Shown here piece after piece: positions 11,733 to 23,103 of a stretch of 64,000 nucleotides of DNA; the first letter of the stretch is position 1, and each line of letters starts with the position of its first letter. Both the position numbers and the translations under genes were made by a program. Source of the DNA: Shinisaurus crocodilurus (taxonomy: Eukaryota; Chordata; Lepidosauria; Squamata; Shinisauridae); NCBI GenBank assembly GCA_021292165.1, contig CM037879.1, forward strand, positions 18,251,525-18,315,524. Reading direction: 5' to 3'. The notes under the pieces were generated by a model. That model saw only the letters and a program-made list of their open reading frames with translations. It made no database searches and had not been told where the DNA came from.

Positions 11733-11886
11733 CATAGATTCATAGATTCATAGATCATAGAGTTGGAAGGGGCCTACAAGGCCATCGAGTCCAACCCCCT
11801 GCTCAATTCAGGAAACTAGAGGAGGGATCTTCCATCCAAGTAACAACCAGGCCTGACCCTGCTGGGCTTTCCATGCTCAGACTCAC
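11733..11886 (-). mobile_element. 5S-headed SINE with CR1 tail
   Basis: Minus-strand copy. The CR1-like tail (TAGATCATAGAGTTGGAAG then GGCCATCGAGTCCAACCCCC) is on the left. The head on the right reads, in reverse, AAGCCCAGCAGGGTCAGGCC and TTACTTGGATGGAAGATC, close to the internal promoter of 5S rRNA genes. This copy is diverged and its head is slightly short. Confidence 0.7.
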
Positions 11887-12454
11887 AGAGAGAGGGGGGG
11901 GCGGTTCACATGAGATGGGAACCACAGGGGAGCAGAGGCCCCCCACAGTTCCCGTGTCATGCAAATGCCAGCCGGGGGCACCCCCGCAGGATGGCCGCAT
12001 GTGGGAAGCACAGAAAGTCACCATGGGCGGTAGAGGGGTAAGCCCCTGCCGTGAGAACAGTGGGCAGCCCTCCTGTGGGAGCCTCCCGTGGCTGCACAGA
12101 GGTGGCAGCCCAGAGCGGGCAGAGCTGTGGCCGCTCCGGCCTGTAGGGGCAAATGGCCCTGCTGGGCATCCTGAGCTGCGCCCCCTAGCGCTGGGAGGCC
12201 CGCGCTGCGGTGCGGGGACTGCTGGCTCCACCGCGGTCCGCCCATGCATGCGGGGCACATGTTGTCTGCGGCGCCCCGCCAGACCCTGTGGACGGCCCCG
12301 TGGTGCCCCCCCCCACTCGCCGCCTGGGTCATATGAACTTGCCCAGAGAGATGGATCAGAACCACTGCTTGCATTTTTGGACTCTCCTTGGGGTCATGAT
12401 TAAGGGGACTTTCTTAAAGCCACACTTCCAAAAATTACAAAATGCAACACTGGG
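11887..12454. other. GC-rich stretch without recognised feature
   Basis: Noticeably GC-rich with CpGs between about 11890 and 12330. Frames up to 176 codons on both strands overlap one another, share no known domain and have no splice-site support, so I do not call a gene. It may be a worn GC-rich repeat. Confidence 0.3.
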
Positions 12455-12826
12455 CAGAGCTGGCGTCACAGGTTGATATCATTGGGCACCTGACAAGGAC
12501 TCACCCTCAAGCAGGGGTCCACTGAAAAGAGCCCCCTGGACTTGCTCCTCCTCTTCACCATTGCAACTTGCTTATTGACCTGTCTGTCACTCTGGCCCAG
12601 ACCACGGTGGTGGTGAGGAGGGGAGGAGGAGCAACAGCAGATGCCGCTGCTGACTTGCTCCCTGGCTCTCTGCCTGTCGAGCAAGCAAGCGGTTGCAATG
12701 ATGAGAAAGAGAATGAGGAGCGAGAGCAGCTGGTGACCATGGTGGTGAGAAGGTGGACTCCCTGAGGAAGGGGGCCCATGGAAAAAGTCTTGCCCAAGGG
12801 ACCTCAGAAGGCTGGAGCCAGCCCTG
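12455..12826 (+). mobile_element. non-autonomous hAT-like element, family A
   Basis: Begins CAGAGCTGGCGTCACAGG and ends CTGGAGCCAGCCCTG, the clearest terminal inverted pair of this family. Length is 372 bp. The flanking 8-mers do not match. Confidence 0.75.
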
Positions 12827-13182
12827 CGCATATATGGCGCAGTGGGGCCTAGTCCCTCCCCTCTTCCCAGTGCATGGACACAGGAGCAGGTCATGCATCA
12901 GGGCAGCCCAAGAGATGGGATAGTTTTGTGCACTCCCCATTTCCCCATCCAGCTCTACCCCTCTGCTCCGGCACAGGCCTTCCATTCCCCGTGTACATCA
13001 AGGGTGGTGGTGGAGAAACAGGAGCCCCCCCCCATCTCTCTGTGAGTGCCTTGAGGTGAATGCCGGAAGTTGATTATGCACCGTATGAAGAGGTACTTTT
13101 TAAAGAGTAGGCATGGCGAATTCCTAGCCCATCTTCACCTTATGGCTAGCTTATCACACTTCCTGAGGGTGAAACAAGATGT

Positions 13183-13243
<61 letters not shown>
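13183..13243 (+). repeat. (AAT)n microsatellite
   Basis: About 20 uninterrupted AAT units, with a GAA run just after at 13260. Confidence 0.95.
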
Positions 13244-13245
<2 letters not shown>

Positions 13246-13383
13246 GGGGCATCACCAAAAGAAGAAGAAGAAGAAACGTTTCATTTGATTCTCCCCACCA
13301 CCCTCGTAATGCATGGTAGGGCAACCACTGACCCTCTAGGCCTAATTTCATGTGGCTTTCAGCCTATTTTCAAAAGCTCTCTG

Positions 13384-13838
13384 TGTAGGGATGCTTGAGA
13401 AATTCATTTCAATTTGGTTTTGATCAGGATTTACCCAGTTTGCATCTTCTGGACTGAACACAGTCTCGGACGCAATCTGCAGTCAAAGTCTGTCCATTTC
13501 TGGACACACACCCCCCCAATGTGACTCATGGACCACCCAAAAAATGAACTCAACAGCAGGCGTACATTCGAAAAATGCTCATGAAAAAAAGCGTACTTTT
13601 GAAAAATGCGCACAAATGCACTTCAATCAGTAGGGAGAAGGAATGTGTACATTTCAAAGATGTGCACAGTTGAGGTGTACATTTGGAAACCTATGCACGA
13701 AAATATGCATGGATCTTCGTGCGAGGAAAACCAGCAATGCTCGCAATCTGATATGGACTCGAAGCGGACTGAGCTTAGAGATGGAATTCGGAGACCTTCG
13801 GTGAGCTCGAGTTATGCTGATTCACACGTCCCTATAAA
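13384..13838. mobile_element. MITE with TAGGGAYG-type ends
   Basis: Starts TAGGGATGCTTGAGAAATTC and ends near ACACGTCCCTA. Inside are repeated GAAAAATGC and GTACATTTG blocks. It is non-coding and probably the same superfamily as the element at 28060. Confidence 0.45.
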
Positions 13839-14162
13839 AGACTGCGCGTGTTCAGACCACCCCCTGCTGGCTTTGGCCCCATCCACTGCTGATGTGTGGC
13901 CTCTGACAGATTACCCACGAGGGAGCATGGTGTCAACAGAAAAAGGGTCGCTCACCCCTGCCATAACGTCTAGTTCAACTTATTTCATGTTCTGGTTTCA
14001 TCACAATAATTGTTTCCCTACTAATGGCTGCTGGTTCAACGGTGTAGGGAAATGTTCAATGTAACGATTTCAGTGTAAGGTGAACTACACTTTACGGAAG
14101 GAGAAGGGACACACAGCTGCTTTTTTTTTTTAAGTGACAGATGTTTGTTGTAAGATCTAAGT

Positions 14163-14305
14163 CATGGGTGGGAGACCTGTGGACCCCTCCCAGATGTTGT
14201 CAGACTGCAACTCCCATCATCCCTCACCACTGGCTCTGCTGGCTCGGGCTGATGGGAGCTGTAGTCCAACACCCTCTGGAGGGCCACACAAGTTGCGCGC
14301 CCCTG
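14163..14305. mobile_element. hAT-type MITE, 143 bp
   Basis: TGGGTGGGAGACCTGTGGAC at the left, GCGCGCCCCTG at the right, with CAACTCCCATCATCCCTCA and GATGGGAGCTGTAGTCC as inner inverted parts. Flanking 8-mers ATCTAAGT and ATGTAAGT match at 7 of 8. Confidence 0.65.
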
Positions 14306-15452
14306 ATGTAAGTATTTTCCAGACATTTGATGAATGTTTGAGCAGGGTGCAGTATCGTGGCAGAAGGCTCCATCCCTTTGTCCTGACATATGAAAGCTCT
14401 ACCCCTCCACCACAGCCTATGCAGGCTCCGTCCTGGACATCATTTGAACATCTGAAATGAGCTGGAACACATACACTTGTTCAGATCATATGTTGAAACA
14501 AATGTGTGTAGGCTGAGGGCAGATCCTGCCAGCCCAGCCCACCCCCGTCCCCCAAAGTTCACTCTACTCAGAAAGAATACATGAAAAGAGTTCCACCTGT
14601 AAAGGGTAACTCTGAGAAAATGGTTGGGAGTTTGGGCTCTGGATCCTGTCTGGAGAATCTGAGCTTTGACTTCATTTAAACAAACAAACAAAATTTCTAG
14701 CTGCGGCGATATGCTCAAAGTATGCCAACAGCATTTTTGTTTGGCTGAGATAAAAAGTATTGCTTAAAGACACCATAAACAAAATAAGTGGAATGCTTTA
14801 AAAAAAAAATCAATCAATTCCGCTAATAATGAAAGAGTTGATAATTTCAGAAGATAGTTTCAATGGAAGAAAAGCTTGCACAATGCGTTCTATTCTAAAC
14901 TAAATGATTTTAAATTATTTAAGTGGGCCTAATGTATTTTATTTGAGGGGAAAACACTTCCAAGATTCAAATGCTGCTCTTCTTGATGTCTATAATCACA
15001 TTTCCATTGACGTTCTTCTGGAGCAGGATCAGCCTTGTCAGAAGATTACTAATGTTTTTTACAACTTGGAAGGCCTGTGTCTGACATAGCCGGGACTCCA
15101 AAGATGTCATTCCGCTAACGCAAATTACATTGCATTAGTGTAAGGAACCTCTAGTGCAGTGCCTATAGTGTTAGCGGGAAGGCTGCCCAGTCCAAACCCA
15201 GTATAAAGAGGAAGAACCATCAGAAGGAAGACGTGGGCCTGGAAGTTGCCCATCAGCAGCACCTAGACAGCAGACTGAGCAAGGCGCACAGGTCATCTGG
15301 TCACAGTCTTCCACATTATGGTGGAATATACTGTATTCCTATTGAAATTATAATAATTATTTCTAAATTTGCATCTATACATATACATTAGTATATGCAC
15401 ATTTTATGCAAATATCTGTCCTCATTTTTGTGATGTGTGTCCTCTTTATTTG
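14306..15452. other. no recognised feature
   Basis: AT-rich stretch. Near 15095-15190 a GCTAACGCAAATTAC / GTGTTAGCGGGAA pair hints at a small inverted repeat element. Confidence 0.4.
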
Positions 15453-15539
15453 TCACACAGGGGAGGGCCAGGATCTCTTCTCAATCATCCCAGTCTGCAG
15501 GACACAGAATAATGGGCTCAAGTTTCAGGAACCTAGATT
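15453..15539 (+). mobile_element. internal CR1 fragment, 5' half of a chimera
   Basis: Starts at TTTGTCACACAGGGGAGGGC and ends at CAGGAACCTAGATTT, closely matching the CR1 at 17915-18004. It has neither a CR1 5' part nor a CR1 3' end and joins a Sauria SINE tail directly. Confidence 0.75.
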
Positions 15540-15723
15540 TGGGCCAGTCACTGACTCTCAGCCTAACCTATCTCACAGGGTTGTTGTGAGGATAAAATGG
15601 AGAGGAGGAGGAGGAGGATTATGTAATCCGCCGGGTTCCTTGCAGGAAAAAACGGCGGGGTATAAATATAATAAAATAAAATAAATAAATAAATAAATAA
15701 AATAAATAAATAAATAAATAAAT
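15540..15723 (+). mobile_element. Sauria-type SINE tail without tRNA head
   Basis: From GGGCCAGTCACTGACTCTC through CACAGGGTTGTTGTGAGG to the GGGGTATAAATATAATAAAA tail and an AAATA run. The tRNA-related head seen at 38248 is absent; a CR1 piece stands in its place. Confidence 0.8.
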
Positions 15724-16193
15724 CAATCTCTGGATACAATTCACCTCACCTTTGAAGTTGTGAGGATACTTGCAGAAGAGTTTCCAAAGATGCGTGTAAC
15801 AGTTGGGAAGTCTTATGAGTAGGTACTGGAAAAAAGCTAGCCTGCGCTATACCACTGCTCTCCATATTTGCCTATGGAAAGTAGGGTTGTCATTCACATG
15901 AGAGCGAATCTGTGCAGAGAGCTCACAGACAGTGAAACGGCTTTTGGAGGATGAATAAGTTACAATCATTGAATCTGAAAAGGATGCATACATCCCTGGT
16001 TAAAGCTTGACAGGTATTTCCAGTCTCTGAATCCATGTTTGCTGACACCAGCTGTTAATGGAGATCTATCCTGGGCTGAGCATAAAGAGATGAGCCACCT
16101 CATCTTTTTGACAGTTTGTTTCTTTGTCTTTGCTGAAACTGTCATGGTGCTTGTGCACAACTGGCTGGCCCTATATTGCCAACATCATTAGGC
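15724..16193. other. no recognised feature
   Basis: No gene or repeat recognised. Confidence 0.4.
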
Positions 16194-16795
16194 TGAGAGC
16201 CAGTGTGGTGTAGTGGTTAGCGTTTTGGACTGGGACACAGGAACAGGGCCTGCATCAAGGAGACGCACCTGCCAGGAGCCCACAGCCAAACAGGGCCCCA
16301 CTGACAGGAGCCCCTTGGACTTGCTCCTCCTCCTTACCATTGCAGCTTGTGTGTTCACCTGCCTCTCACTCACGTCCAGACAACGGTGGTGGTGAGGGGG
16401 AGGAGGAGCAGTAGATGCCACTGCCTGCTGGTTCACTGGCTCCCTGCCTATCAGGCAAGCACGTGGTGTCAGTGATGAGCAAGAGAGTGAAGAACAATAG
16501 CCGCTAGTGACAATGGTGGCAAGAAGGTAGATTCAGTGAGGGAGGAGCCCCGTTGATGATGCCTTGCCCAAGGGTCCTCAAAAACCTGGAGTTGGCATTG
16601 CTCAAGAGACCCGGGTTCTAGTCCCTGTTCAGCCATGAAGCTCACTGTGTGACTTTGGGGCAGTCACTGACTCTCACCCTAACCTACCTCACAGGGTCAT
16701 TGTGAGGATAAAATGGAGAGGAGGAGGATCAGGTAAACCACCTTGGTCTCCTTGGATATAAATGTAACAAACAAACAAACAAACAAAAATAAATC
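16194..16795 (+). mobile_element. Sauria-type SINE split by a hAT element
   Basis: The head (GAGAGCCAGTGTGGTGTAG, a box A-like part) runs to 16243. The rest resumes at 16601 with CTCAAGAGACCCGGGTTCTAG (box B-like) and ends in an ACAAACAA tail. The uninterrupted copy at 38248 shows the original joint. Confidence 0.85.
16244..16600 (+). mobile_element. family A hAT-like element inside a SINE
   Basis: Begins CAGGGCCTGCATCAAGG and ends CCTGGAGTTGGCATTG. The flanking 8-mers CACAGGAA and CTCAAGAG are both one or two changes from CTCAGGAG, the sequence at this point in the intact SINE at 38295. This gives an 8-bp duplication and an exact empty site, and so fixes the family's ends. Confidence 0.85.
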
Positions 16796-16999
16796 ATACA
16801 CACATGGGTATTCTCCAGTCTGCTCATCACTTTACCCCTATTGTATTGGTAATTGGTCTTCAGCTAGTGGGTGGTGCTCTGGCCTAAACTGGGTTGCATC
16901 AGTCCTTCTGCCGCCATTTTGTTGTTGTTTGGGTTTTCTTAAGAGAAGGAGGAATACAGAAATAGAAAATAAGCAAGGGGGATGTAGGATCATGCTGCC

Positions 17000-17191
17000 T
17001 TGTACCAGCTGTACAGACCTATTTGTCCATTTGGCCCAGTGTTGTCTATTTTGACTGGTTCTCGAGGGTCTCAGGCAGAGGTCATTCCCATCTCGTACAA
17101 CTTGATCCTTTAAACCGAAGATGCCAGGGATTGAAGCTGGAGGGACATTCTGCATGCAAAGCATGTGCTCTACCACTGAGCTATGGTTCTT
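17000..17191 (-). mobile_element. tRNA-Ala-like SINE
   Basis: On the minus strand it reads CCATAGCTCAGTGGTAGAGC (box A), CATGCTTTGCATGCAGAATG (a TGC anticodon region as in tRNA-Ala), then a worn box B and a body also seen at 58517 and 59258. Its 5' end abuts the start of the CR1 at 17193. Confidence 0.75.
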
Positions 17192-17192
17192 C

Positions 17193-18142
17193 CAACTCAA
17201 AGAGTGCTTATCAACGGTTCCTTCTCAAACTGGGGAGAGGTAACGAGCGGGGTACCACAGGGCTCGGTCCTGGGCCCGGTGCTCTTCAACATTTTTATTA
17301 ATGACTTGGATCAGGAGGTACAGGGAATGCTTATCAAATTTGCAGATGACACAAAGTTGGGTGGAACAGCTAATACTCTGGAAGTCAGAAACAAAATTCA
17401 AAGTGACCTCGATAGGCTGGAGCGCTGGGCCGAAAACAACAGAATGAAATTTAATAGGGATAAATGCCAAGTGCTGCACCTAGGGAGAGGAAACCAAATG
17501 CAGAGTTACAGAATGGGGGACACTTGGCTTAACAATACTACAAGTGAGAAGGATCTTGGAATTGTGGTAGATCACAAACTGAATATGAGCCAGCAATGTG
17601 ATGTGGCTGCAAAGAAGGCAAATGCAATTTTGGGCTGTATTAATAGAAGTATAGCTTCCAAATCGCGGGAAGTGATAATTCCCCTTTACTCGGCACTGGT
17701 TAGGCCTCATCTTGAGTACTGCGTCCAGTTCTGGGCACCTCACTTTAAGAAGGACATAGACAAACTGGAGAGGGTTCAGAGGAGGGCAACAAGGATGATA
17801 AAGGGACTGGAAACAAGGCCCTATGAGGAGAGACTGAAAGAACTGGGCATGTTTAGCCTTCAGAAGAGGAGACTGAGGGGAGATATGATCGCACTCTTCC
17901 AGTATTTGAAGGGATGTCACACAGAGGAGGGCCAGGATCTCTTCTCGATCATCCCAGTTTGCAGGACACGGAATAATGGGCTCAAGTTACAGGAACCTAG
18001 ATTCCACCTAAACATCAGGAAAAATTTCCTGACTGTCAGAGCAATAAGACTATGGAACCAACTACCTAGGGAGCTGGTGGACTCTCCCACTCTGGAGGCA
18101 CTCAAGGTGCAGCTGGACAGCCATCTGTCAGGGATGCTTTGA
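17193..18142 (+). pseudogene. CR1 ORF2, C-terminal part of reverse transcriptase
   Basis: About 315 codons are open without a stop. The order is GVPQGSVLGPVLFNIFIND (fingers/palm), then FADDTKLGG, the catalytic box with the two aspartates in the F/Y-ADD form, then the thumb region and the conserved CR1 C-terminus with [26 protein letters not shown] and [14 protein letters not shown]. The AP-like endonuclease and the first part of the reverse transcriptase are missing, so this copy cannot move by itself. The frame stays open because the insertion is recent, not because of selection on this copy. Confidence 0.9.
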
Positions 18143-18235
18143 CCTGGATTCCTGCATTGAGCAGGGGGTTGGACTCGATGGCCTTGTAGGCCCCTTCCAA
18201 CTCTACTTTTTTATGATTCTATGAGTCCCTAAAAG
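17193..18235 (+). mobile_element. 5'-truncated CR1 LINE
   Basis: It has the end of the reverse transcriptase frame, then a short 3' UTR (GAGCAGGGGGTTGGACTCG) and the CR1 terminal motif ATGATTCTATGA. The 5' end is cut inside the reverse transcriptase, as is usual for CR1. It is very similar to the copies at 34706 and 56877, so this is a fairly young subfamily. Confidence 0.95.
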
Positions 18236-18389
18236 ACTAACCTGTAAAGTATTTTAAAAATGGGTGGGTCCCATGTTGTCATGAAAGATCATGGAACCCA
18301 GATTTGAAAAGGTTGGCCCCAGAGCATGGCTTGAAGGCACATGATACGGCAGTGCAGGGAAGCTCTTGAAGCCTGAGTGCAGTGCTGAA
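18236..18389. other. no recognised feature
   Basis: Short spacer between the CR1 and a hAT element. Confidence 0.4.
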
Positions 18390-18724
18390 CTGGGTTTTAG
18401 AGAAGCTCTTCGGTGGGTGTGTCACATTCCAGTGATGGCTGGGGCTAAAGGGAAAAGGGGCAGGGCCAAAGGCAAAAAAGGGTTGGGCTCCAAATACCCA
18501 AAATACCAGCATGTTTTAGCTGAAAGCTCTTCCTCCCAGGAACTAAGCCTTAGGAGAGGCATTTCAACCTTTCAGAATGGGGGGGGGGGAACCTATGCAA
18601 AAGATGGGAAACCACCAGATGATCAGGGAAGGGATGTGGCCATTGAGAGCACCCTGGTGGGCCAGATTGGGACCCCAGGAGGGCCGGATTTGTCCCGCAG
18701 GCCTGAGGTTTCCAATCCCTGTGA
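18390..18724 (-). mobile_element. hAT-like element, family D
   Basis: Minus-strand copy. Its right end CGCAGGCCTGAGGTTTCC is the complement of the family's left end. Inner blocks AGGAGAGGCATTTC and GGGGCAGGGCCAAAGGC match the plus copy at 4401. Confidence 0.7.
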
Positions 18725-18734
18725 TACAGTAATG

Positions 18735-18825
18735 GCGCAAACCTATGCATGTCTACTTAGAAGGAAGTCCCATTGAGCTCAATGGTTCTTACTGCCAGGA
18801 AAAGTGTGTATGGGATTGCAGCCCA
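18735..18825. repeat. short palindromic repeat of the GCAATCCTATGCA type
   Basis: GCGCAAACCTATGCATGTCT at the left, GAAGTCCCATTGAGCTCAAT in the middle, GTGTGTATGGGATTGCAGCC at the right. Confidence 0.55.
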
Positions 18826-18839
18826 AACATGCTGTAGGA

Positions 18840-21294
18840 AGCAGGTCTGTATCTGGTTAGTGTCTGGACAGGAGTCTGCTTGGGAACCCTATATAATACG
18901 CCATCTTGAGTTCCTTGGAAGAGAGATGGGCTAGAAATACAATAATAAAAAAGAGTGTTAATGTAATGTAATCATGGACAGTGGCTTAGGGCTGCACTGA
19001 CAGAGCTGGCCCTGTGAGCTGGGCAAAATGCCTTTAAGATACTACAGAGGGGAGCCTTACTCAGGCCAACCACATCCTCCACTTCCCTCCTTCTTCACAA
19101 GAAGCAAAACAGTAATATCCTTCCCCAGGAATTCGATAAACATGCATCCAAAATATCACTGTGAAAAATAGGCTAGAAAGAGATGGAGAATTGCAGATGC
19201 ACCCTTGCTCTTCCATGTAGAAAAAGATTCCAACCCCTTTACTACACCTGGTTTGTGCAATATGTTGATTTACAGCATGCAACAAATCTTTTCAGCCTAG
19301 CTGTGAATTTTAAGTTTGAGAAGCAGGAGAGATCTTTCCAGTGTAAATGCTTTTATTAATAGGAACTGTGCTATTGGACAAAATTAATAACATAACGCTA
19401 GCATGCTGCTAAGTTGGTTTTGAAAAATACCTTTAAAGAATATGGATACAGTGGCAAAGTAGCCCCTTGTACAATCTATTTCTTTTGATGAAATGTTTAA
19501 AAAAATGTATTATGCTTTCCATTATCATGTGATTTATTTTTATTTTTTAAAAAGAGCCATTCCAAATGCAGTGCTTGTATGTGGCAAACTTTCCACAGAA
19601 GCAATTTCTAGTCCTATTCCTGAAGCTCAGAAATGATTAGTTTATTTGACAGACTGGATGCCAGATAGCACTAAATGCCCCCCCCCATTAGTATTAATGA
19701 AGATTATCTTTACATAACCCTGTCTACAAGGGTGTTTTCTCTCTCTCTCTCTCTCTCCTGCCCCTACCTTTTTGGTATGCTCTAATAAAATTGTGTAAAA
19801 ATAAAAGATGCTAACTTAGGAGATGTTACATGCAAAATACATTGCAAGGTCAAATTCAGCCTCAACTTCATCTTTCCTTTTCATTAATGTCTTTGGAAGG
19901 AGTCTTCCAGCTCATAGGTGCTGGTGTGCTGGGATTTGATATGAAGATGTGACACCTCATCTTAAATTCCTGAACCACATTTCTTAAGTTGACAGGGATG
20001 TCAGGAAGTGTGTCTGATAAGGCTTGCTGTCCTCTCCGAGCTGACTAATCAAACATGAAGTCTTGGCAACAGATAACCAGGTTACAGTAGAACCAAAATG
20101 ACATTGCATCAACTCCATTTCATAACCTGTAGACACTAGTGCCTATCACCACTCCAGGTTGCTAACATCCTTGACACACAAATGGTATTTTCAGTCTCGG
20201 ACGTCCCCTTTTAACTCTGTATCTGTCACGGTGGGGTAAATCAGCAGCACATTTGTCACTAAATGTAAAGAACCATTAACTCTCCAGCACTTTGTCAGCC
20301 AAAGCATCCTTTGCTTGTGTACGCCGCTCACTGACTGACCTCCCCCGCCCACACCCCTGATATTCTGGCGATTTGCGTAACAGTTCAGTGGCATGAAAAC
20401 TGGTAATCTAGGGATAATGTTGAAGAAGTTGTTCAAAATTCCATGCAAAACTCTGCCCAGAAGCAGGGGCGGGGGGCGGGGTGGTGGTGGAGAAAGAAAA
20501 TGGACTGGTGCTTTAAATCTTGGAGAGTTGTTCACATCAATAATGAATTTCAAATAATTTATTCACTTCAGGAGTAAGTGGTTGGCATACAGTCCTTGCA
20601 GCTGGTTTGTTGAGATAATTGATTTCCATATAGTTTAAAGATGGGGGGTGGGAAGGGGGAAAAAAAAAAGAAATATATGACGACTACTGTGAGTTTTTGA
20701 TGGAAGCAATGAATGCCGTATCAGTTTAATTATAGCTCCATCTTTAGCTGACATGGGTTCTTTCCTATTGGAATTAAAATATTCCAGCAACTTGAAATGG
20801 AACAGCAATGAATTTTTTATGTCCTTTTACCTAGCTTGTATGCAAGCTCAGGGCACTGTTACAAGCATACTTCGAGCTTTTATCCCACTAGATAGTTAAC
20901 ATGACATGCAAGACCGGTCTGCGTGACATAGATAACTCAGGGGAACAGGAACAGAGTACATGAGAGATATTAGGATTTAGATGCAAACTGGGGGTGGGGG
21001 TAGATAAATATAAAATTCTTAGAACTTCTTGTTTAATTTCTAGGACTGGTTCCCTGCCACCATCTTCTCCCCTCCTGTGCATGAAGATTTCTAAATGGTA
21101 ATCATATTCAGGAAATGAGATGTTCTCTTTTCAGGGTATCAATATGTAAAAGAAAAGGGTGAGGGAATCATTAACAAGATGTAGTACTCATTGAGGCCTA
21201 TTATGTGTCAACAAGCTAACTTAGGTGATAAAACAAACCTTTTAGCTGAGATGTAGAGATATTAGCTATGGCGATATTGGAAACATATATTTGT

Positions 21295-21339
<45 letters not shown>

Positions 21340-21395
21340 GCTTATTGACCACTCCAGTTTAGAGATGTTCTCTTAATATTAATGGAAACAGAGTG

Positions 21396-21433
<38 letters not shown>

Positions 21434-21484
21434 ATACACATGCATACATGTGTTACGACTGGCTTCTCTTAACACATCAGCAGT
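18840..21484. other. long stretch without recognised genes, with microsatellites
   Basis: Mostly AT-rich. Simple repeats: CT at 19741-19757, GT then GA at 21289-21340, TG at 21401-21431. The frames are short and lack known domains. This is the longest stretch in the window without a recognised transposon, so it is the best place to look for conserved non-coding sequence. Confidence 0.4.
21289..21431 (+). repeat. GT/GA compound and TG microsatellites
   Basis: A GT run passes directly into a GA run at 21289-21340, followed about 60 bp later by a second TG run at 21401-21431. Confidence 0.9.
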
Positions 21485-21634
21485 TTCATAGATCATAGAG
21501 CTGGAAGGGGCCTACAAGGCCATCGAGTCCAACCCCCTGCTCAATGCAGGAAACTAGAGGAGGGGTCTCCCATCCAAGTAATAACCAGGCCTGACCCTGC
21601 TTAGCTTTCCACGCTCAGACAAGCTGAGCCAGCG
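21485..21634 (-). mobile_element. 5S-headed SINE with CR1 tail
   Basis: Minus-strand copy with tail TAGATCATAGAGCTGGAAGG at left. On the right the head reads, in reverse, GGAAAGCTAAGCAGGGTCAG and CCTGGTTATTACTTGGATGG, matching the box A, intermediate and box C order of 5S genes. Confidence 0.85.
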
Positions 21635-21869
21635 GGAGCCACAGGCCTGTTGCTTAATCGCACACAGAAATTAAATTGCAGTTTCTAAGACAAGAATATT
21701 CAGCTGAAAGTATAGAGAACCAAGCCCACATCAAACTAAGAGAATGCCATCTACATGCTAATTTAATAACGTTTCAAATGTCTGCAAGCAAATGCATCTC
21801 TCTGCCTCCTTCACCCTCCTGCTACTGAATGACTATATCTGCAGAAGCAACAGTGGTGCCATCAGAAAC

Positions 21870-22103
21870 CCGAGAGGGATATGATGGATTTGGGGCAGAC
21901 TTGTGACCTGGAACACAGCTCCCCATAAACAGGGAGAGGATTGGCGTACTGGGCGCTGATGTCATGGCAGCCCTTAACTCTGCCTTGAGAGAGCCTTTTC
22001 CATACTGCTGTATCTAGGGGAGCATGTTTCTGAGTTTGGAGCTGTGACTCCAACTTCTCCAATGGCCATCTAGGCTCTGTCTAATGGCCATAGGATTACA
22101 CCC
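21870..22103 (-). repeat. hairpin-family repeat, partial copy
   Basis: The right end is the complement of AGGGTGTAATCCTATGGCC and continues with a CTAGATGGCCAT block as at 8157. The central stem-loop is missing. Confidence 0.4.
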
Positions 22104-23103
22104 TGAGCCAAGCAAATCACAACTCAAACGTATCTTCAAAAATAAAGGAAGGTGAGAATATTTGCACTATTACTTCACTTGTCCTGAGTTTCTACCAGTA
22201 GAAAGTCCATCTTGATATAAATGTGAAGTCCATCTTGACATAATACTGATTGCTCCGAATCTTGAGATAGGGTGGAGAATAATTTAAAATAATAAAACCA
22301 AAATAAATAAAGCAGTTATGAAGCTATTCAAGAAATGCAAAAGTATAAATGAGATAAATGAGAAAAGGGATAAATGAGAAATTCAGATGAGGAGCTCATT
22401 GGAGCTGACTTGTCTGCTATGCCCCATTCTTTTGAGGAGCAAATGCTGCTGATGAAGATAAAGTATCCAAATGTGAAATCAGCAATAAAGACAGGAAACA
22501 GAAGGTTGAAAGAAGCATTAGCCTGTTGTAAACCGTGACCTCTGTCAGGGGATGAGGCCAAAGTAATAAAGACTAAACTGACCTACATTCCTATGTCAGA
22601 CTGATATTTACATGCTCCACTATGCAATATGCAGCCTCTCTAGGCTGGTATATTGATCTAATATTTATTTATTTGTACTTACTGATTTACATTTGGCTCA
22701 CAGTAAGTGTTGATGACTATTTTAAAAAATATTATTTTTTAAAAAGGAAAGAAAACTTATCTCCAAAGGAAGAGAACAAGGTTGGGGGTTGGAGCCAGAC
22801 TTAGTCATGCTTAGAGTGAAATTAATGGGACTTCAAGTTACTCATGATTAAATTGGGTCTTGTCTCATTGATTTCAATAGGCGGTATCCATGCCCGCTGC
22901 TAGCGCAACAGGGAGTTAGCGGTTCTAGAGGCGACCGGAAATGGGGTTGTAGAAGTAAGCTCCACTGATCTGTGCTGATGTAGAAACAAGCGTATCCGCT
23001 TGTTTCCGGGGTTGCTTTTAGAGCTGCTGGCTTTCGATCAGTGTGTCCCGCTTGCACGACAGACGGACTGGGAGTGTGGCTGCACTATGGGATACTCAAT
23101 GAG
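22104..23103. other. no recognised feature
   Basis: AT-rich. A weak palindromic GCAATCC-type remnant may lie at 22800-22880. Confidence 0.4.

Noticed and set aside
11873..12403. 176-codon frame in GC-rich sequence
   Set aside because: It starts inside a 5S-headed SINE, overlaps open frames on the other strand and has no recognisable domain or splice structure.
17183..18142. CR1 open frame as a host gene
   Set aside because: It is 5'-truncated, repeated in near-identical copies at 34706 and 56877, and ends in a CR1 terminus.
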